A stretch of 64,000 nucleotides of DNA from Trichomonas tenax (GCA_023091735.1 JALKBU010000102.1:1-64000); one strand, 5' to 3'; shown: positions 9,521 through 20,254, counted from the first letter of the stretch. Made by a program: numbers and translations. Notes: generated by a model from the sequence alone, not told the origin.

Positions 9521-10741
9521 ATGAGTTACTATGATGCGTGTGTTTTACTTAAATATACACAAGAGAACGGCGCTGACATTGTGAAGTATCATCCTCCTGA
9601 TTTTGACTTCGGCAAGCAGCGAAAATCATTCATTGCTTGTTCTTTTCCTGAAGTTCAAGAATTAGATTCGATATACGCTTTCACTATCAATAAACATTTA
9701 TGCTTCGTGTGGACATTTGTTCGCGAGAAACAATTATATTCAATCGTTGTCGTTACACATCACTGTTTTGCATCTTTATTTATCAATTTTTTCAAATCAG
9801 TAAAACAATCATTCATGATTGATCCCGCTGAAGAGATATACGAATACGTAATGATTTTCCTGAGTCAATGGAAATACGATCCACAAACTTCGAGATTATC
9901 AGTTGTTTATCCACAAAAAAATTTCTCGACACTATTGGATTCCAACCATGCTTTCCATTTGCACTTCGATCCTGTATCATTGATCGGTCCTACTGAAGTT
10001 TTGGAGGATGTTTGGAATTCATTAGTTACGGGAAGAGGTGTTCTTCTGATAGGAGACACAGCAGAACAAGTTTCTACGGCTGTTTTTTCTGCTCTATCAC
10101 TTATTGCACCAATTCATTATGCAGATCCAATTTTGATTTACACGAGATTCGGAGACCAAAGATTTGCTGAAATAATCAACGGCTCAAAGAAATGGAAGAT
10201 CGTTGGAACAACAAACACACTCGCAGAAATGAGATGTAAGCAATTTCACACAGCTGTTCGTCTTAGAACGCAGAATGTCGCTCCTGCACCTGAAGTAAGA
10301 GAAATGTATCAGAGGAGAATGAACAAAATCATAAAGAGAGTCGAATCAAAGCTCAACAAAACTCTTTACGCAGATCCATATTCAGATATATTAGAAACAC
10401 CATTAACTTATCCACAAATTCTTGAAATTATTAGTCATGTCAAGTTCTCCAGTGCTGATTTCCAGCTTTTCCAGAGATCTCAAACATTTATTGAATGGAG
10501 ACGCGGAATTCTGGTCCGTCCTCACTTCAGAGATGCTATGCTTTCATTTTTACCAGAAGTTGTTATAGAAAATCGACCAGATGACGAACTCATCAAGTTG
10601 AAAGAAGCACTTGTGAAATTATTGGATAAAATACAAGGTGACGATCACTTGATTGCTGTTATTAACCAGCACATTCATATTGTTAACAAAAGACTGCTCA
10701 GTGCAGATTTACCAACAGAAAGATGGAAAAAGAAAACTTGA
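9521..10741 (+). CDS. DENN-domain-like protein (DENND6/AVL9-like)
   Basis: 406 residues. The segment EVLEDVWNSLVTGRGVLLIG, then an alanine-rich helix and APIHYADPILIYTRFGDQRF, ending in KIVGTTN, follows the order seen in DENN cores of DENND6 and AVL9 (a LWE..LLGEPLLVI-like strand, APL.Y..D.RPYFTI, V.LGVTNP). DENN proteins act as Rab GEFs in endosomal traffic. Residues 1-150 are consistent with the N-terminal longin-like lobe (FVWTFVREKQLYSIVVVT strands). The C-terminal 130 residues are helical. The assignment is from motif order only. The sequence just before the ATG contains TCAAAATAATTA, a weak Inr. Confidence 0.6.
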   Translation: MSYYDACVLLKYTQENGADIVKYHPPDFDFGKQRKSFIACSFPEVQELDSIYAFTINKHLCFVWTFVREKQLYSIVVVTHHCFASLFINFFKSVKQSFMIDPAEEIYEYVMIFLSQWKYDPQTSRLSVVYPQKNFSTLLDSNHAFHLHFDPVSLIGPTEVLEDVWNSLVTGRGVLLIGDTAEQVSTAVFSALSLIAPIHYADPILIYTRFGDQRFAEIINGSKKWKIVGTTNTLAEMRCKQFHTAVRLRTQNVAPAPEVREMYQRRMNKIIKRVESKLNKTLYADPYSDILETPLTYPQILEIISHVKFSSADFQLFQRSQTFIEWRRGILVRPHFRDAMLSFLPEVVIENRPDDELIKLKEALVKLLDKIQGDDHLIAVINQHIHIVNKRLLSADLPTERWKKKT

Positions 10742-10889
10742 ACTTAAAAATAAAGTGTTTGTATTTTGTTATATATTATAAAATCGATTTCTCTATATTT
10801 TCAATTGCAGGATAGAATAATTGCAAGGAAGATCGAAAATATTTATTTTTTATTAAATATTACTAACAAATAACCAGTGAATCAATAGC

Positions 10890-11549
10890 TTAAACTTGTT
10901 GTATGTAAATATCTGCTGATTCTTTCAGTCTATTAACAACTGTTGTTGTATCATCATCGAGATTAACTTCATCAATCTTATCGATAAACTTTGCCCAAGC
11001 TTCGAGACTCTTTGCGTAAAGCTCCATCTGTGCGTGAGCATAGGATGATAAAATAGTGATTAAATCACGATGAAGTTGATTTGCGTAAGTTGCTGCTGCT
11101 TGAATAGCCTGAGTATTTGCTGTTTGGCAGTTTGTTGTAGCTGATGTTATTTGTGCCGCTGTTTTAGAGGCCTGTGCTCTTGTTTGATTATACTGTCTAA
11201 TTGCCTGATCACGTTTTTTAAGTAATTCCATGCATGTCTTCGCTAATTCGAGAGATGAAGCGAATAACATCGATGCCAACTGATGATCTCTCGAGTACAT
11301 AACTTTTCTCGCATATTCAACTTGTGAAAGGCACGAAATAAACATATTGAGGACTTCTTTGGACTTCTCGAACTGTGGCTTTGATATTTCGAAGAAATTA
11401 TCAGTTAATTGCTCATTTAAAACTCCAACTGATCTTTCTTTCTCAGCAATAACGGTGATTTCTTCTTTAACATATGCAGCGAATTTATTCATAACGTCAA
11501 TTGAGCTGTATACCAACTGTCCTCCGGGTTCCATCCATTTTGCAGCCAT
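10890..11549 (-). CDS. BAR-like / sorting-nexin-tail-like helical protein
   Basis: 219 residues, almost entirely predicted helix. Features are a long helix 30-90, a middle helix with LLKKRDQAIRQYNQTRAQ, an alanine/threonine-rich helix near 125-155, and a C-terminal helix (EAWAKFIDKIDEVN). The three-helix layout, the length and the RDQ..RQYNQ segment resemble the BAR domains of Vps5-type sorting nexins, which dimerise on curved endosomal membranes. There is no PX domain, so it would be a stand-alone BAR protein. Confidence in the fold is moderate; the function is inferred. Confidence 0.5.
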   Translation of the reverse strand: MAAKWMEPGGQLVYSSIDVMNKFAAYVKEEITVIAEKERSVGVLNEQLTDNFFEISKPQFEKSKEVLNMFISCLSQVEYARKVMYSRDHQLASMLFASSLELAKTCMELLKKRDQAIRQYNQTRAQASKTAAQITSATTNCQTANTQAIQAAATYANQLHRDLITILSSYAHAQMELYAKSLEAWAKFIDKIDEVNLDDDTTTVVNRLKESADIYIQQV

Positions 11550-11929
11550 TTTAATTATAAACGTTAGCTTGTCACGTTTTTATTTTTGTGTTATTTTGCA
11601 TCTTCATTGTTCAAACATGCATTCAATTATACTTCACATATTGCAATATAACTTTCATCAAAATCTCAACTTTAAAAAATATCAAAATCAAGACCTTAAA
11701 AATTGAAGCCTCAAAATTTGAAACTAGTCTCTATTCGTACGCTACACCTCATGCCTAAAAGCTTCATTTTTCAAATTATCAATTTCTTACAAAATCTTTA
11801 TCTCATCATTCAATTATCTATCCCCTCACAGCATCACTTTTCTCCATTGTAGTTTTGTGATTTGAGAAAAATCTTATTTTAACATTTTAATAATAAAAAT
11901 TCAGATTTATAAATCAAGTATAAAAGTGT

Positions 11930-12568
11930 TTAAGCAGTAGTGAGATCATCATTGAAGTAGATGAGAATTGCAGGAATATACATATCAAAGTCGAGACCCA
12001 AACGAGCGAATTTGGCGGATTCATCGTGAATTCCGTTTTGCTCTAATGTCTTTTCCATCTTAAGGACGTTTCCTTGGAACTTCCATGTGTAGCTTTCAGC
12101 GTGAGAGTTAATTTGCTTGAATCTTTCGAGAATATCATTGAGTGTCTCTTCGCCTGCAACTTCAATGAGGTCTTCCTTAGAAGTTAATGTATTTACAATT
12201 CTAATATAGCGTGGATTCTTTGAAAGCTGACCGATAATTTGTGACTCATCCTTCCACCATGGCTGAGCAACTGGTTTTTCTGTGGTGTTTGGCGTTGGAT
12301 TTGGAAGATGTAATAAGCATTCGAATGGAATGTGAGGGACTTCGAGTTCTGTGACTGGATCGATTCTTGTCTTGATATCCTTCGTGTCTGGATTGAACCA
12401 GTGAGAAATGTCTGTGCCAGCAGACTTGATGATTGGCTGAATGCCCAATTCGTTCTTGTTTTCAGCAACAAGCTTTGTTAAATCCCAGACCTTTCCGAGG
12501 AAGGAGACCCAACAGTCTTGTGATGTGTTGTGATGCGCGACTTCGCTTGGGAGAATCCACTTCGACAT
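11930..12568 (-). CDS. CYB5D1: Cytochrome b5 domain-containing protein 1 homologue (axonemal)
   Basis: 212 residues, close to the full length of vertebrate and algal CYB5D1. Matching landmarks in order: PSEVAHHNTSQDCWVSFLGK, VWDLTKL, SAGTDISHWFNPDTKDI, RIDPVTE, PWWKDES, RIVNTLTSKEDLIEVAGEE, a HAESYTWKFQG segment, EQNGIHDES and the C-terminal PAILIYFNDDL. The first half is the cytochrome-b5-like haem-binding fold and the second half is a ubiquitin-like fold. The family is associated with flagellar axonemes (radial spokes), which fits the flagellated trichomonads. The usual HPGG haem motif is not seen; the His of ISHWF is the likely ligand candidate. Confidence 0.9.
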   Translation of the reverse strand: MSKWILPSEVAHHNTSQDCWVSFLGKVWDLTKLVAENKNELGIQPIIKSAGTDISHWFNPDTKDIKTRIDPVTELEVPHIPFECLLHLPNPTPNTTEKPVAQPWWKDESQIIGQLSKNPRYIRIVNTLTSKEDLIEVAGEETLNDILERFKQINSHAESYTWKFQGNVLKMEKTLEQNGIHDESAKFARLGLDFDMYIPAILIYFNDDLTTA

Positions 12569-13968
12569 TAGAATAACGAATTAGTTGACAAATCGAATTT
12601 GACGTTTATTTTTTTCTGATTTTTCTGTCATGTAAATTCAAAACTAAATCTCCTTTTTTCCACCTCAAATTAGTATCTGAATCAAATTTAAATTAAATAT
12701 AACATATATATTAATAATATAACCTATTTATATACAAATTTCAGTTATATATTGGAAATAAATCATTTTTATTATATTTCACAAAAATGAGTTAAATAAT
12801 TATGCCAACATGATGTATTATATGTATGATAGTAATTTATATAATTTTGATTTGATTTAAATATTTCGTGTTGAAATTGAAATCAAGTCAACAAAATGAA
12901 CGATATAAGCTATGGAGAGCATTGATTCGTGATGTAGAATTAAATTTGCGGCATGTGTATAGAATGATATGTTCTAATAATCCGGTAAAGCAATAAATAT
13001 CAAATTTGTCTCCTGTAATTTGTTATAATTAGTTTATAATGGTACAATTCACATGTGAACACTATACTCAATAGAGGTTTCATATTCAGAATCTCCAATT
13101 TCCAATTTTATATCATGAAAAAAGAAAATTACAGATTCCACTCACAGATATCACGATTTTTCCTTTTTAAATCTGCTGACTTCATGATTCTGAATTATGT
13201 GTATTATCCTTTCAGTCCATTTTCCCGATAGATGTTGAGCTGAAAACGATTTATTCAAAATTTGATTTTTCTTTGGTAAAGACTCTTAAATGGAGGATGT
13301 GATAATGAAAATGTTGTATACGTAGATCTCTCAAGAGTCACTTTTAATGTAAACTTCTCAAATTAGCTTCCTCGAGGGAGTCCAAAATTAGCAGAGCTCA
13401 ATGAAAAAATTGTATAATATTTCAAAAATACTTCCTCGCTCTATAAATATATTAGCTATGATATGTACTATAGATAGACAAAATATTATAAGAATTTGAA
13501 CTTTTGATTGCACTTTTCAGTGAAAGAAAAAATATAATAATGAATATTACTAAATATTAGATTTAAAACATTATTGTAAAAAGTAATCACAAAAGTTGTT
13601 AACAAAAGTAAATTTTTGAATCGATCATTAAGGAGAATCCATATATAACATACAAAAAATGCTAATTATTTTCGTTTATTTTGGTTATTTCAATTTGATA
13701 ATGAAAATCTTCACATTTTGAAAAATGTTTCAAAATTTAAAAGCAAAAATTGGAGTTCCTAAATGTTGTATACACTAAAAATGCAATATTGTCCAAATTC
13801 AATTTTTCTTGTTTCTTTAATTTCACAAATATCATATATCCGTTTCAAATCAAAATTGAAATTATACGAATTTTCTTTAATTGTAAATAATTCAATTCAA
13901 AATATTGGTAAAAATATTACCGTACGTATATATAGTTATAAAAATTGAATACAAAAACCGTAATTTTT
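12569..13968. other. Long AT-rich intergenic region
   Basis: About 1.4 kb between two divergent genes. No believable gene. Short complementary segments occur near 13083-13200 (TTCAGAATC with GATTCTGAA), but no strong stem was found. The plus-strand frame at 13763-13948 is AT-rich noise. Confidence 0.55.
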
Positions 13969-13977
13969 TCACAAAAT
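13969..13977 (+). promoter_or_regulatory. Candidate initiator (Inr)
   Basis: TCACAAAAT directly precedes the ATG at 13978 and supports that start over an upstream TTG at 13945. Confidence 0.5.
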
Positions 13978-15114
13978 ATGTTTGCAGATGCGTTGAGTTA
14001 CTACTTGCCATTCATTCGATCATCGGCCGTAGATTTCAGCCAAATCGGATCATCAACGCGCCCAATACCTAAATTTGACACTGGTTTCGTCATCAGCCTT
14101 TCACGCGCTGTAACAAAAATTGTACAGAACGAACCTTCATGTCTTATCATAAATACACCTGTTGTAGTTGTCGGGGATCTCCACGGCAACTTCGTTGACC
14201 TCTGTAGAATACTCTCTTCCCAAGGACTTCCCAGTGAAACAACATATTTATTCCTCGGAGATTACGTAGACAGGGGCCAGTTTTCGACAGATGTCGTTAT
14301 ACTACTGTTCATATTGAAAGCCACATATCCTACTAAGGTATTTTTACTTCGTGGCAATCACGAATTTCAATCGATGAACTTTTACTATGGATTCTATAAC
14401 GAAGTCTTCAAGAATTATTCGAAGGAAGTTTATGCCGTTATTAATGATACATTCAACTATTTATCTTATTCAGCAATAATTGGAGACCACACTTTCGCAG
14501 TCCACGGTGGTCTCAGTCCACTTTTTGTTACACTGGCGGACGTCAAATACATTGCAAAGCCAGTTCTCGATCTTGAAATCGAAAAACAAGATTCTTTGAT
14601 TGCCGACTTGATTTGGTCGGATCCAACATCAGAAGATACAGAATTTACAAGTTCCTATCGAGGAAACGGCAAAATATTCGGAAAGAAAGCAGTTATGAAG
14701 TTTTTGGAAACAACGAACATGAAAAGGATTGTTCGTGCTCACCAATGCGTTATGAACGGATACGAGAATCTTCACAATGGAAGAGTTCTCACTGTTTTCT
14801 CAATATCAGCATATAATGATAATAAAACGAATAAAGCCTCCATCATCAAGCTCAACAATGTCTTGCAGCCAGAGGTTATCACATATGATACGATTAGAAC
14901 GATAAATCGCGAGAAAGCCATCTTTTATCCTGTCGGAGACACAGAACCTCATTGTACGAAATTACACATCCTTGGGCAGCCTAAGAAGGTCCCAATAAGA
15001 GCATCTTTCTCTACAGATGGAAACAATAAGCATAGTATTACACCAACACCGGCGATGAGAATGATGACAATGAAACCGAAGCTTGTAAGAAGAGTTTCTG
15101 CACCAATGGAGTAA
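13978..15114 (+). CDS. PP1-like serine/threonine protein phosphatase
   Basis: 378 residues from the ATG at 13978. The PPP-family metal and phosphate motifs are all present: GDLHG (66-70), GDYVDRG (94-100), RGNHE (125-129), HGGLSP (from 176), and a RAHQCVMNGYE segment that corresponds to RAHQxxxxGYE. The catalytic core is intact, so activity is expected. Spacing fits PP1/PP2A-type enzymes; the VHGGLSP context is closest to PP1. The C-terminal about 70 residues (from NREKAIFYP) are a family-atypical tail rich in Thr, Met, Lys and Arg, perhaps for localisation. Confidence 0.9.
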   Translation: MFADALSYYLPFIRSSAVDFSQIGSSTRPIPKFDTGFVISLSRAVTKIVQNEPSCLIINTPVVVVGDLHGNFVDLCRILSSQGLPSETTYLFLGDYVDRGQFSTDVVILLFILKATYPTKVFLLRGNHEFQSMNFYYGFYNEVFKNYSKEVYAVINDTFNYLSYSAIIGDHTFAVHGGLSPLFVTLADVKYIAKPVLDLEIEKQDSLIADLIWSDPTSEDTEFTSSYRGNGKIFGKKAVMKFLETTNMKRIVRAHQCVMNGYENLHNGRVLTVFSISAYNDNKTNKASIIKLNNVLQPEVITYDTIRTINREKAIFYPVGDTEPHCTKLHILGQPKKVPIRASFSTDGNNKHSITPTPAMRMMTMKPKLVRRVSAPME

Positions 15115-15401
15115 TATGGATATTGTTTTACTATGAAATCATAAATGTTTTTGTTTGTATTAATCAGATCATTTATATTTTTAACTTTAAATAAGCTATT
15201 TTGAATGAACGATTTCGAGGGACTTCATTTTGATTGCAATTGATAATGGGGAAGGATAATTTAAATATTGTTGATTGATACATCAAACTATCAAGGAATC
15301 TTTAACAAAACGATGATGTAGCGAATTGCTGTAATAATAGAAGGAATATAATGTGTTTATTAGAAAGAATTTTTTCAAATTAGCAATATAAACAGAACAA
15401 T

Positions 15402-16940
15402 TTATTCTGCACCCTTTGTAAGGCGCCATTCATCGTATTTCTTGAGAGAAGCAGCATCAACTGACGGCCTTCTCTTTGCAACAGCGACAGCAAAGTCATT
15501 GTTGCCAACAATCATCTTAGCATTCTCTGCAGGCATATTAAGGAACTCCTGAGTATCAAGCATCGAAGTGAACTTATCAAACACCATCTGCACAGAATCT
15601 CTGCACAAGTTAGTAACATCTGCACATGAATAGCCGTCGAGCTTCTTTGCCCATCCCTCGTAATCGAAGTCATTGCTAGCGTTGTCTTGTATTGACATTT
15701 TGAGGATTTCTAGTCTGCCTTCATAATCTGGGAGAGGAATGTAAATTCTCTTCTGGAATCTTCTCAAAAGGGCCTCGTCGAGGTCCCATGGGAAGTTTGT
15801 AGCGGCCAGAACAAAAACAGATTGGCGATCTGAAGTGCCATCGATACCTTCTAATTGAGTGAGTAATTCTGCTTTGATTCTTCTACTGGCTTCATTTTCG
15901 TTGCCAGAACCTCTCTGTGAAGCAATTGAATCGACTTCATCGAAGAAAATTGTTGCTGGAGCCATTTGATTGGCTAAAGCGAACAAGTAATTGACGAGCT
16001 TTTCACTTTCACCCAAAAATCGCGATGTAATTGTTGCTGCAGTAATGTTGAAGAAAGTTCTCTTGCATTCAGTGGCAACGGCCTTTGCTAGATAAGTTTT
16101 GCCTGTACCAGGAGGTCCATAGAATAGAACACTCTTCCATGGTGCTAACAAACCTTTGGCAATATCAGGACGCATTGGTAAAATAACGAGATTTTGTCTA
16201 AGAAGTCTTTTGACGCCAGCCAAGCCAGCAATCGATGACCACTGGATGTTTGGTTCACGAACTAAGATACCCATATCTATAATTTGCTGAACTAATGGAT
16301 TTGTAGATGGATCTAAAGGATCTGGTGTTTTCGCTGGGCTTTTCTCCTGATTTCCCTTCTTCACCTGCGGATTCGGCGGTCTGTTCTGTCCCTGTTCTGA
16401 TTTCGGTGGAGCAACAGAAACTCTCGGCTTTCCTGGTTTGATTGGTTGGTCAACCATGACTCTTGGACGTGGATGTACGTGTTTTCCTGCGACACCGATC
16501 TGAGGGGAGACGCTGCTGCGTCTTTGGACGTTCGGATTCGATCGCTTTTCGCCAGGAAGATCCCTTCTTCTTTCAGGAGGTTTGAACTGTTTTGGAGGCT
16601 CAGGTGATCTTCTTTGTTGTCTGACTTGAGGCGGCTCTAGTGTCTCGTTGTCTCCATCGGCTTCAGGCTGTCTTTTCGTGGAGGCAGTGTCAATAGAATT
16701 CAATATTCGATCGAATGCGCGCTTGATTTTGAGCACAGAGTCTTTCTCGTCGCGTACTTCTTTCTGCATTTTGTTCCATTTTTGATTTGCTTGAATATCG
16801 TGACATGCTGCAATTTCATCGTCGATTTTATCGAGTGCTTGATCGTAGTATTTGATTGAGTTCTCGTAATCCTCTATCTTCGCCTGTTGGCGTGCTTCGC
16901 TAACGTTGGCGAGAAAAGGATGCAAAGATAAAGGATCCAT
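15402..16940 (-). CDS. Katanin p60 AAA-ATPase (microtubule severing)
   Basis: 512 residues. N-terminal MIT-like helices at about 12-82 (ARQQAKIEDYENSIKYYDQA). A Pro/Arg-rich linker covers 90-210. The AAA core has the Walker A GPPGTGKT (275-282), Walker B IFFDEVD (331-337), sensor AATN (379-382) and the LLRRF arginine fingers (near 393-394). The C-terminal helix with SLKKYDEWRLTKG is the Vps4-type ending found in katanin and fidgetin. Together with the MIT-like N-terminus this is katanin p60 rather than Vps4. Katanin cuts microtubules in spindle, basal body and flagella. A good Inr precedes the start. Confidence 0.9.
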   Translation of the reverse strand: MDPLSLHPFLANVSEARQQAKIEDYENSIKYYDQALDKIDDEIAACHDIQANQKWNKMQKEVRDEKDSVLKIKRAFDRILNSIDTASTKRQPEADGDNETLEPPQVRQQRRSPEPPKQFKPPERRRDLPGEKRSNPNVQRRSSVSPQIGVAGKHVHPRPRVMVDQPIKPGKPRVSVAPPKSEQGQNRPPNPQVKKGNQEKSPAKTPDPLDPSTNPLVQQIIDMGILVREPNIQWSSIAGLAGVKRLLRQNLVILPMRPDIAKGLLAPWKSVLFYGPPGTGKTYLAKAVATECKRTFFNITAATITSRFLGESEKLVNYLFALANQMAPATIFFDEVDSIASQRGSGNENEASRRIKAELLTQLEGIDGTSDRQSVFVLAATNFPWDLDEALLRRFQKRIYIPLPDYEGRLEILKMSIQDNASNDFDYEGWAKKLDGYSCADVTNLCRDSVQMVFDKFTSMLDTQEFLNMPAENAKMIVGNNDFAVAVAKRRPSVDAASLKKYDEWRLTKGAE

Positions 16941-16955
16941 GATTATAAAAAGTGA
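16941..16955 (-). promoter_or_regulatory. Candidate initiator (Inr) of katanin
   Basis: Read on the minus strand, TCACTTTTTATAATC abuts the ATG, a close match to the trichomonad initiator. Confidence 0.65.
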
Positions 16956-17803
16956 CTTTCAAAATTTTCATAAAAATTTTTTTTACTGTTTAAAAATTGT
17001 TTTTTATTTTCAAAATTGTCATATTCTCTATCGATTTCTTTTGATACTAAAAAACTAATTTTTAGAATGTTGTCTATAATACATTCGAATCATGATTCCA
17101 TTACAAGCAAATCATTATCTTTAAAATTCAAAATACTCGTTCAATATCTATAAAACAAAAATAGTAATTGCTATATCAAATGGGTTATTTCTATAAGGCA
17201 ACTAGATGTTAAATGTTGGATATTTACATTCTCATCTAATTGTAGAAATAATTGACAATTTATTGAATTTAATATTTCAAATTCCATTTAATGGAAAAAT
17301 CGTTACGAGAATTCGTATACATTACATCAGGTGATTGAATATCCATGTGGTTATTGATTGATTGGTATATCAAAAATTAAATTGCCAATCAATCTGGTTG
17401 AGAAGATCCTTTTAATCACTAGCTTGACTTGCGTTAAGTACAGGGCGATGATTGTAGAATTTTGTCGAATAAAATAATTTTATTGAGATTAAAAATTTAC
17501 TAATTGATGAAATTTCTTCTCTCAGAAAGGAGAGGCTTGTTTGTCTTGATGGATTGTGTAGTATTTGTAGATCGAAAAACAAAGCAAAAGCGGAGTTTTT
17601 CTGCAAATCTAAAAAAAGACATTGTAAATATTTTACATGACAAAGTTTCTTTTCCAAGCAAAAATCTCAAAATAAAGTCTGCATTTGTTAGTAAAAAGTG
17701 ATTCTATAAATGAGTAGTTTCCAAATATCCAGAAAGTAGTCAAAAATGAACTAGTGACAGGTTTCTTGTTCCTCAGGGAAGTAAATTTGAAATGTTTACA
17801 AAA
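16956..17803. other. Intergenic region between divergent genes
   Basis: About 0.85 kb. An open frame from ATG 17507 to 17701 gives 64 lysine-rich residues. It lacks an Inr and similarity and is left uncalled. Confidence 0.5.
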
Positions 17804-17808
17804 TCATT
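17804..17808 (+). promoter_or_regulatory. Inr overlapping the TOP3 start codon
   Basis: TCATT runs directly into the ATG at 17809. If this is the initiator, the leader would be only about 3 nt. Confidence 0.45.
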
Positions 17809-19740
17809 ATGGCGCCGCGGACTCTTCTCTGTGTTGCTGAGAAGCCGTCTGTCGCCAAAGAGGCCGCGCGAATATTATCAAACGGCCACACAACAGTGCA
17901 CGAATCCACATCGAAATACAACAAAAATTTCTGTTTCGAAAAAAGATTTCAAGGGGAAAACGTCAATGTTGTTTTCACATCGATATCCGGTCATATTCTT
18001 CAGCTAGATTTTCCTCCGCAATATAGAAATTGGTCATATACTGGAAATAATGTATTATTTGATGCGCCTTTGGTAACTTTCGTACCAGAATCAAGTAAAA
18101 CAGTGTCCACAAATATACAAAATCAAGCCAGAAGATCATTTGCTGTCTTCCTTTGGCTTGATAACGATCGAGAAGGCGAAGGAATTGCTGAAGAAGTTGA
18201 ACAAATATGTAAAGAAGTTAATCCAGGACTGCAGTTCTTCCGTGCCAGGTTTTCTGGTCTTTCTTATCAAGATATAAATCGTGCATTTAATAATCCCGAT
18301 CAAATCAACAGAAGAGATGCATCTGCTGTTAAGCTTCGTTCAGAAATGGACTTAAGGACAGGTGCAGCATTTACTAGATTCCAAAGTCAATACAAAGGAA
18401 GATTACAAAACGCAGATCTGATTTCATATGGTTCTTGCCAGTTTCCCACGCTTGGATTCGTTGTGAAAGCGTTTCTCAAGCATGTTAAACATCAAGCAGA
18501 GCCATTTTGGAAAATTGATACTATTATCAAAAAAGATGGACATAACGTTGAGTTGAAGTGGGATAGGAAGCGTATATTCTGTAAACTCAGTGCTTTTGTC
18601 CTATATGATTCCGTTTTTGATGATCCTCGTGCTACCGTGCTTAATGTTCAAGAAAAAGAGTGTCTTTCATTCAAGCCATTCCCGCTTTCCACAATTGAAC
18701 TTCAGAAGAGAGCATCAAAGTGGCTGAAAATCAGTTCCGCTAGATCCATGAAAGCTGCAGAGACTCTCTATCAAGCAGGACTGATCTCGTATCCACGTAC
18801 AGAGACAGACTCATTCGCAGCGGATTTCAAGTTCCAGGACATTGTTAATATCCTGACTGGTGATAATGGCCCTGTTGGTCAATATGCATCCAAGATCATT
18901 AACTCTATTGTTCCGCCAAGAGTTGGAAGCCACAGTGACAACGCTCACCCTCCAATCTATCCACTCAAAACACCAGATCATGCCATCGACAACGCAGATC
19001 AGAAGAAAGTCTATGATCTCGTCTGTCGTCACTTCTTGGCATGCTGCAGTCGTGATGGCCGCTACATGGAGACACGCGTAAACTTTAATGTTGGCGGTGA
19101 GCACTTCCACGCAAAAGGCATCAGAGTTACTGATCAGGGATGGCATGAAATTTATCCATTCGTCCCACTCAATGGAAAACAGCTCCCCAATTTTGTTATT
19201 GGCGAAAAGATTGAGCCAGCATCTATCAAGCTCAACCAAGGAACAACAACTCCTCCACCTCTTCTGACAGAACCACAGCTCCTCAAGAAGATGAATGCCA
19301 AAAGTATTGGTACAGATGCTACGTATCAGGATCACATTGAGAAGATCCTCGAGAGAAAGTACATCGTCGAAAACAAACCATACTTCGTTCCCACTCCTCT
19401 TGGTCTCGCTCTATACAATGGTTACAGCGACATGGGATTTGATTTCATGAAGCCTAATCTCAGAGCAGAACTCGAAATGGGACTTCAAGGCATCTCATCA
19501 GGTCGTGAGAGTTTTTATGAAGTCAGGAGAACGTTCATTGCCAAGTACAAAGAAGCTTATGAAGACACAGAGTCAAAGCAAGGAGTTTTATCTCGTGCTT
19601 TCGAAATCCAAAAACAAAATCCTCTCAATGCACCACTTCCTCCTGAAGGACAAGTTGCACGTGCAAGGAAAGCTGAAGAAGCTGCCCCAAAGGCAACAAC
19701 AACAACACGTAAGACAAGGAAGCCTAAGAATACTACTTAA
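17809..19740 (+). CDS. TOP3: DNA topoisomerase III (type IA)
   Basis: 643 residues, close to yeast Top3. The N-terminal TOPRIM fold has CVAEKPSVAK (Glu11) and LWLDNDREGEGI (Asp118, Asp120, Glu122). The catalytic tyrosine is Tyr328 in GLISYPRTETDSF. The core continues to about 600 with SIGTDATYQDHIEKI. The C-terminal about 35 residues are Ala/Lys/Arg/Thr rich; no C-terminal zinc fingers are present, so it resembles the zinc-free yeast enzyme rather than the zinc-containing animal paralogues. The enzyme relaxes and decatenates single-stranded crossings and, with a RecQ helicase, dissolves recombination intermediates in the nucleus. Confidence 0.93.
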   Translation: MAPRTLLCVAEKPSVAKEAARILSNGHTTVHESTSKYNKNFCFEKRFQGENVNVVFTSISGHILQLDFPPQYRNWSYTGNNVLFDAPLVTFVPESSKTVSTNIQNQARRSFAVFLWLDNDREGEGIAEEVEQICKEVNPGLQFFRARFSGLSYQDINRAFNNPDQINRRDASAVKLRSEMDLRTGAAFTRFQSQYKGRLQNADLISYGSCQFPTLGFVVKAFLKHVKHQAEPFWKIDTIIKKDGHNVELKWDRKRIFCKLSAFVLYDSVFDDPRATVLNVQEKECLSFKPFPLSTIELQKRASKWLKISSARSMKAAETLYQAGLISYPRTETDSFAADFKFQDIVNILTGDNGPVGQYASKIINSIVPPRVGSHSDNAHPPIYPLKTPDHAIDNADQKKVYDLVCRHFLACCSRDGRYMETRVNFNVGGEHFHAKGIRVTDQGWHEIYPFVPLNGKQLPNFVIGEKIEPASIKLNQGTTTPPPLLTEPQLLKKMNAKSIGTDATYQDHIEKILERKYIVENKPYFVPTPLGLALYNGYSDMGFDFMKPNLRAELEMGLQGISSGRESFYEVRRTFIAKYKEAYEDTESKQGVLSRAFEIQKQNPLNAPLPPEGQVARARKAEEAAPKATTTTRKTRKPKNTT

Positions 19741-19837
19741 ATTATGTTTGTAAAATATTGTTATTATATCAATATAATTTTTACATGTCAAATAATTGGT
19801 TTATGAGTCAAAATGTCGAGTTTATTTGTCAAAAAAG

Positions 19838-20254
19838 ATGAGTAATGCACCAGAGTTCAGCACAGGTTTGTTTGACTGTTTCAATGACATAAACGTTTGC
19901 CTGTACACGTTCCTTTGCTATCCGTGCTCGCTTGGAAGCAACTGGTCGTCGATTATGGGCCAACATTGCGGTACAATTCAAGTTTGCTGTCTCCAGAATC
20001 CGTACTGGGCGAGGCAGATGATAAGAGTGAGGAAGCACATGCCAAGAGAGTGTTTCACTGACAGTTTGATTATTTGTTTTTGCCAGCCTTGCGCTGTTTG
20101 CCAGGATGCACGAGAAATAAAGAATGGATTCGGAAGGCCTTCAAATGAGGAGTACTATTATGGTGAACAGAACAACAATGATGCTTTAGTTCAAGAAACA
20201 GCTCCACAACAAAGCTACATTCCACCAGTTCAGAGCTATGACCAGAAATATTAG
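19838..20254 (+). CDS. PLAC8-family Cys-rich protein
   Basis: 138 residues from the ATG at 19838; the frame runs further upstream without an ATG. The PLAC8 signature is clear: FSTGLFDCFNDINVCLYTFL, CYPCSLG, then after a short Cys-bearing region CFCQPCAVCQDAREIKN. Two Cys-rich hydrophobic segments are typical of this family, which includes plant cadmium-resistance and fruit-weight proteins and is thought to act at membranes. The C-terminal tail is Gln/Tyr/Pro rich. The function in trichomonads is unknown. Confidence 0.85.
   Translation: MSNAPEFSTGLFDCFNDINVCLYTFLCYPCSLGSNWSSIMGQHCGTIQVCCLQNPYWARQMIRVRKHMPRECFTDSLIICFCQPCAVCQDAREIKNGFGRPSNEEYYYGEQNNNDALVQETAPQQSYIPPVQSYDQKY

Noticed and set aside
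17507..17701. Small lysine-rich open frame upstream of TOP3
   Set aside because: No initiator, no similarity, and AT-rich composition typical of chance frames.
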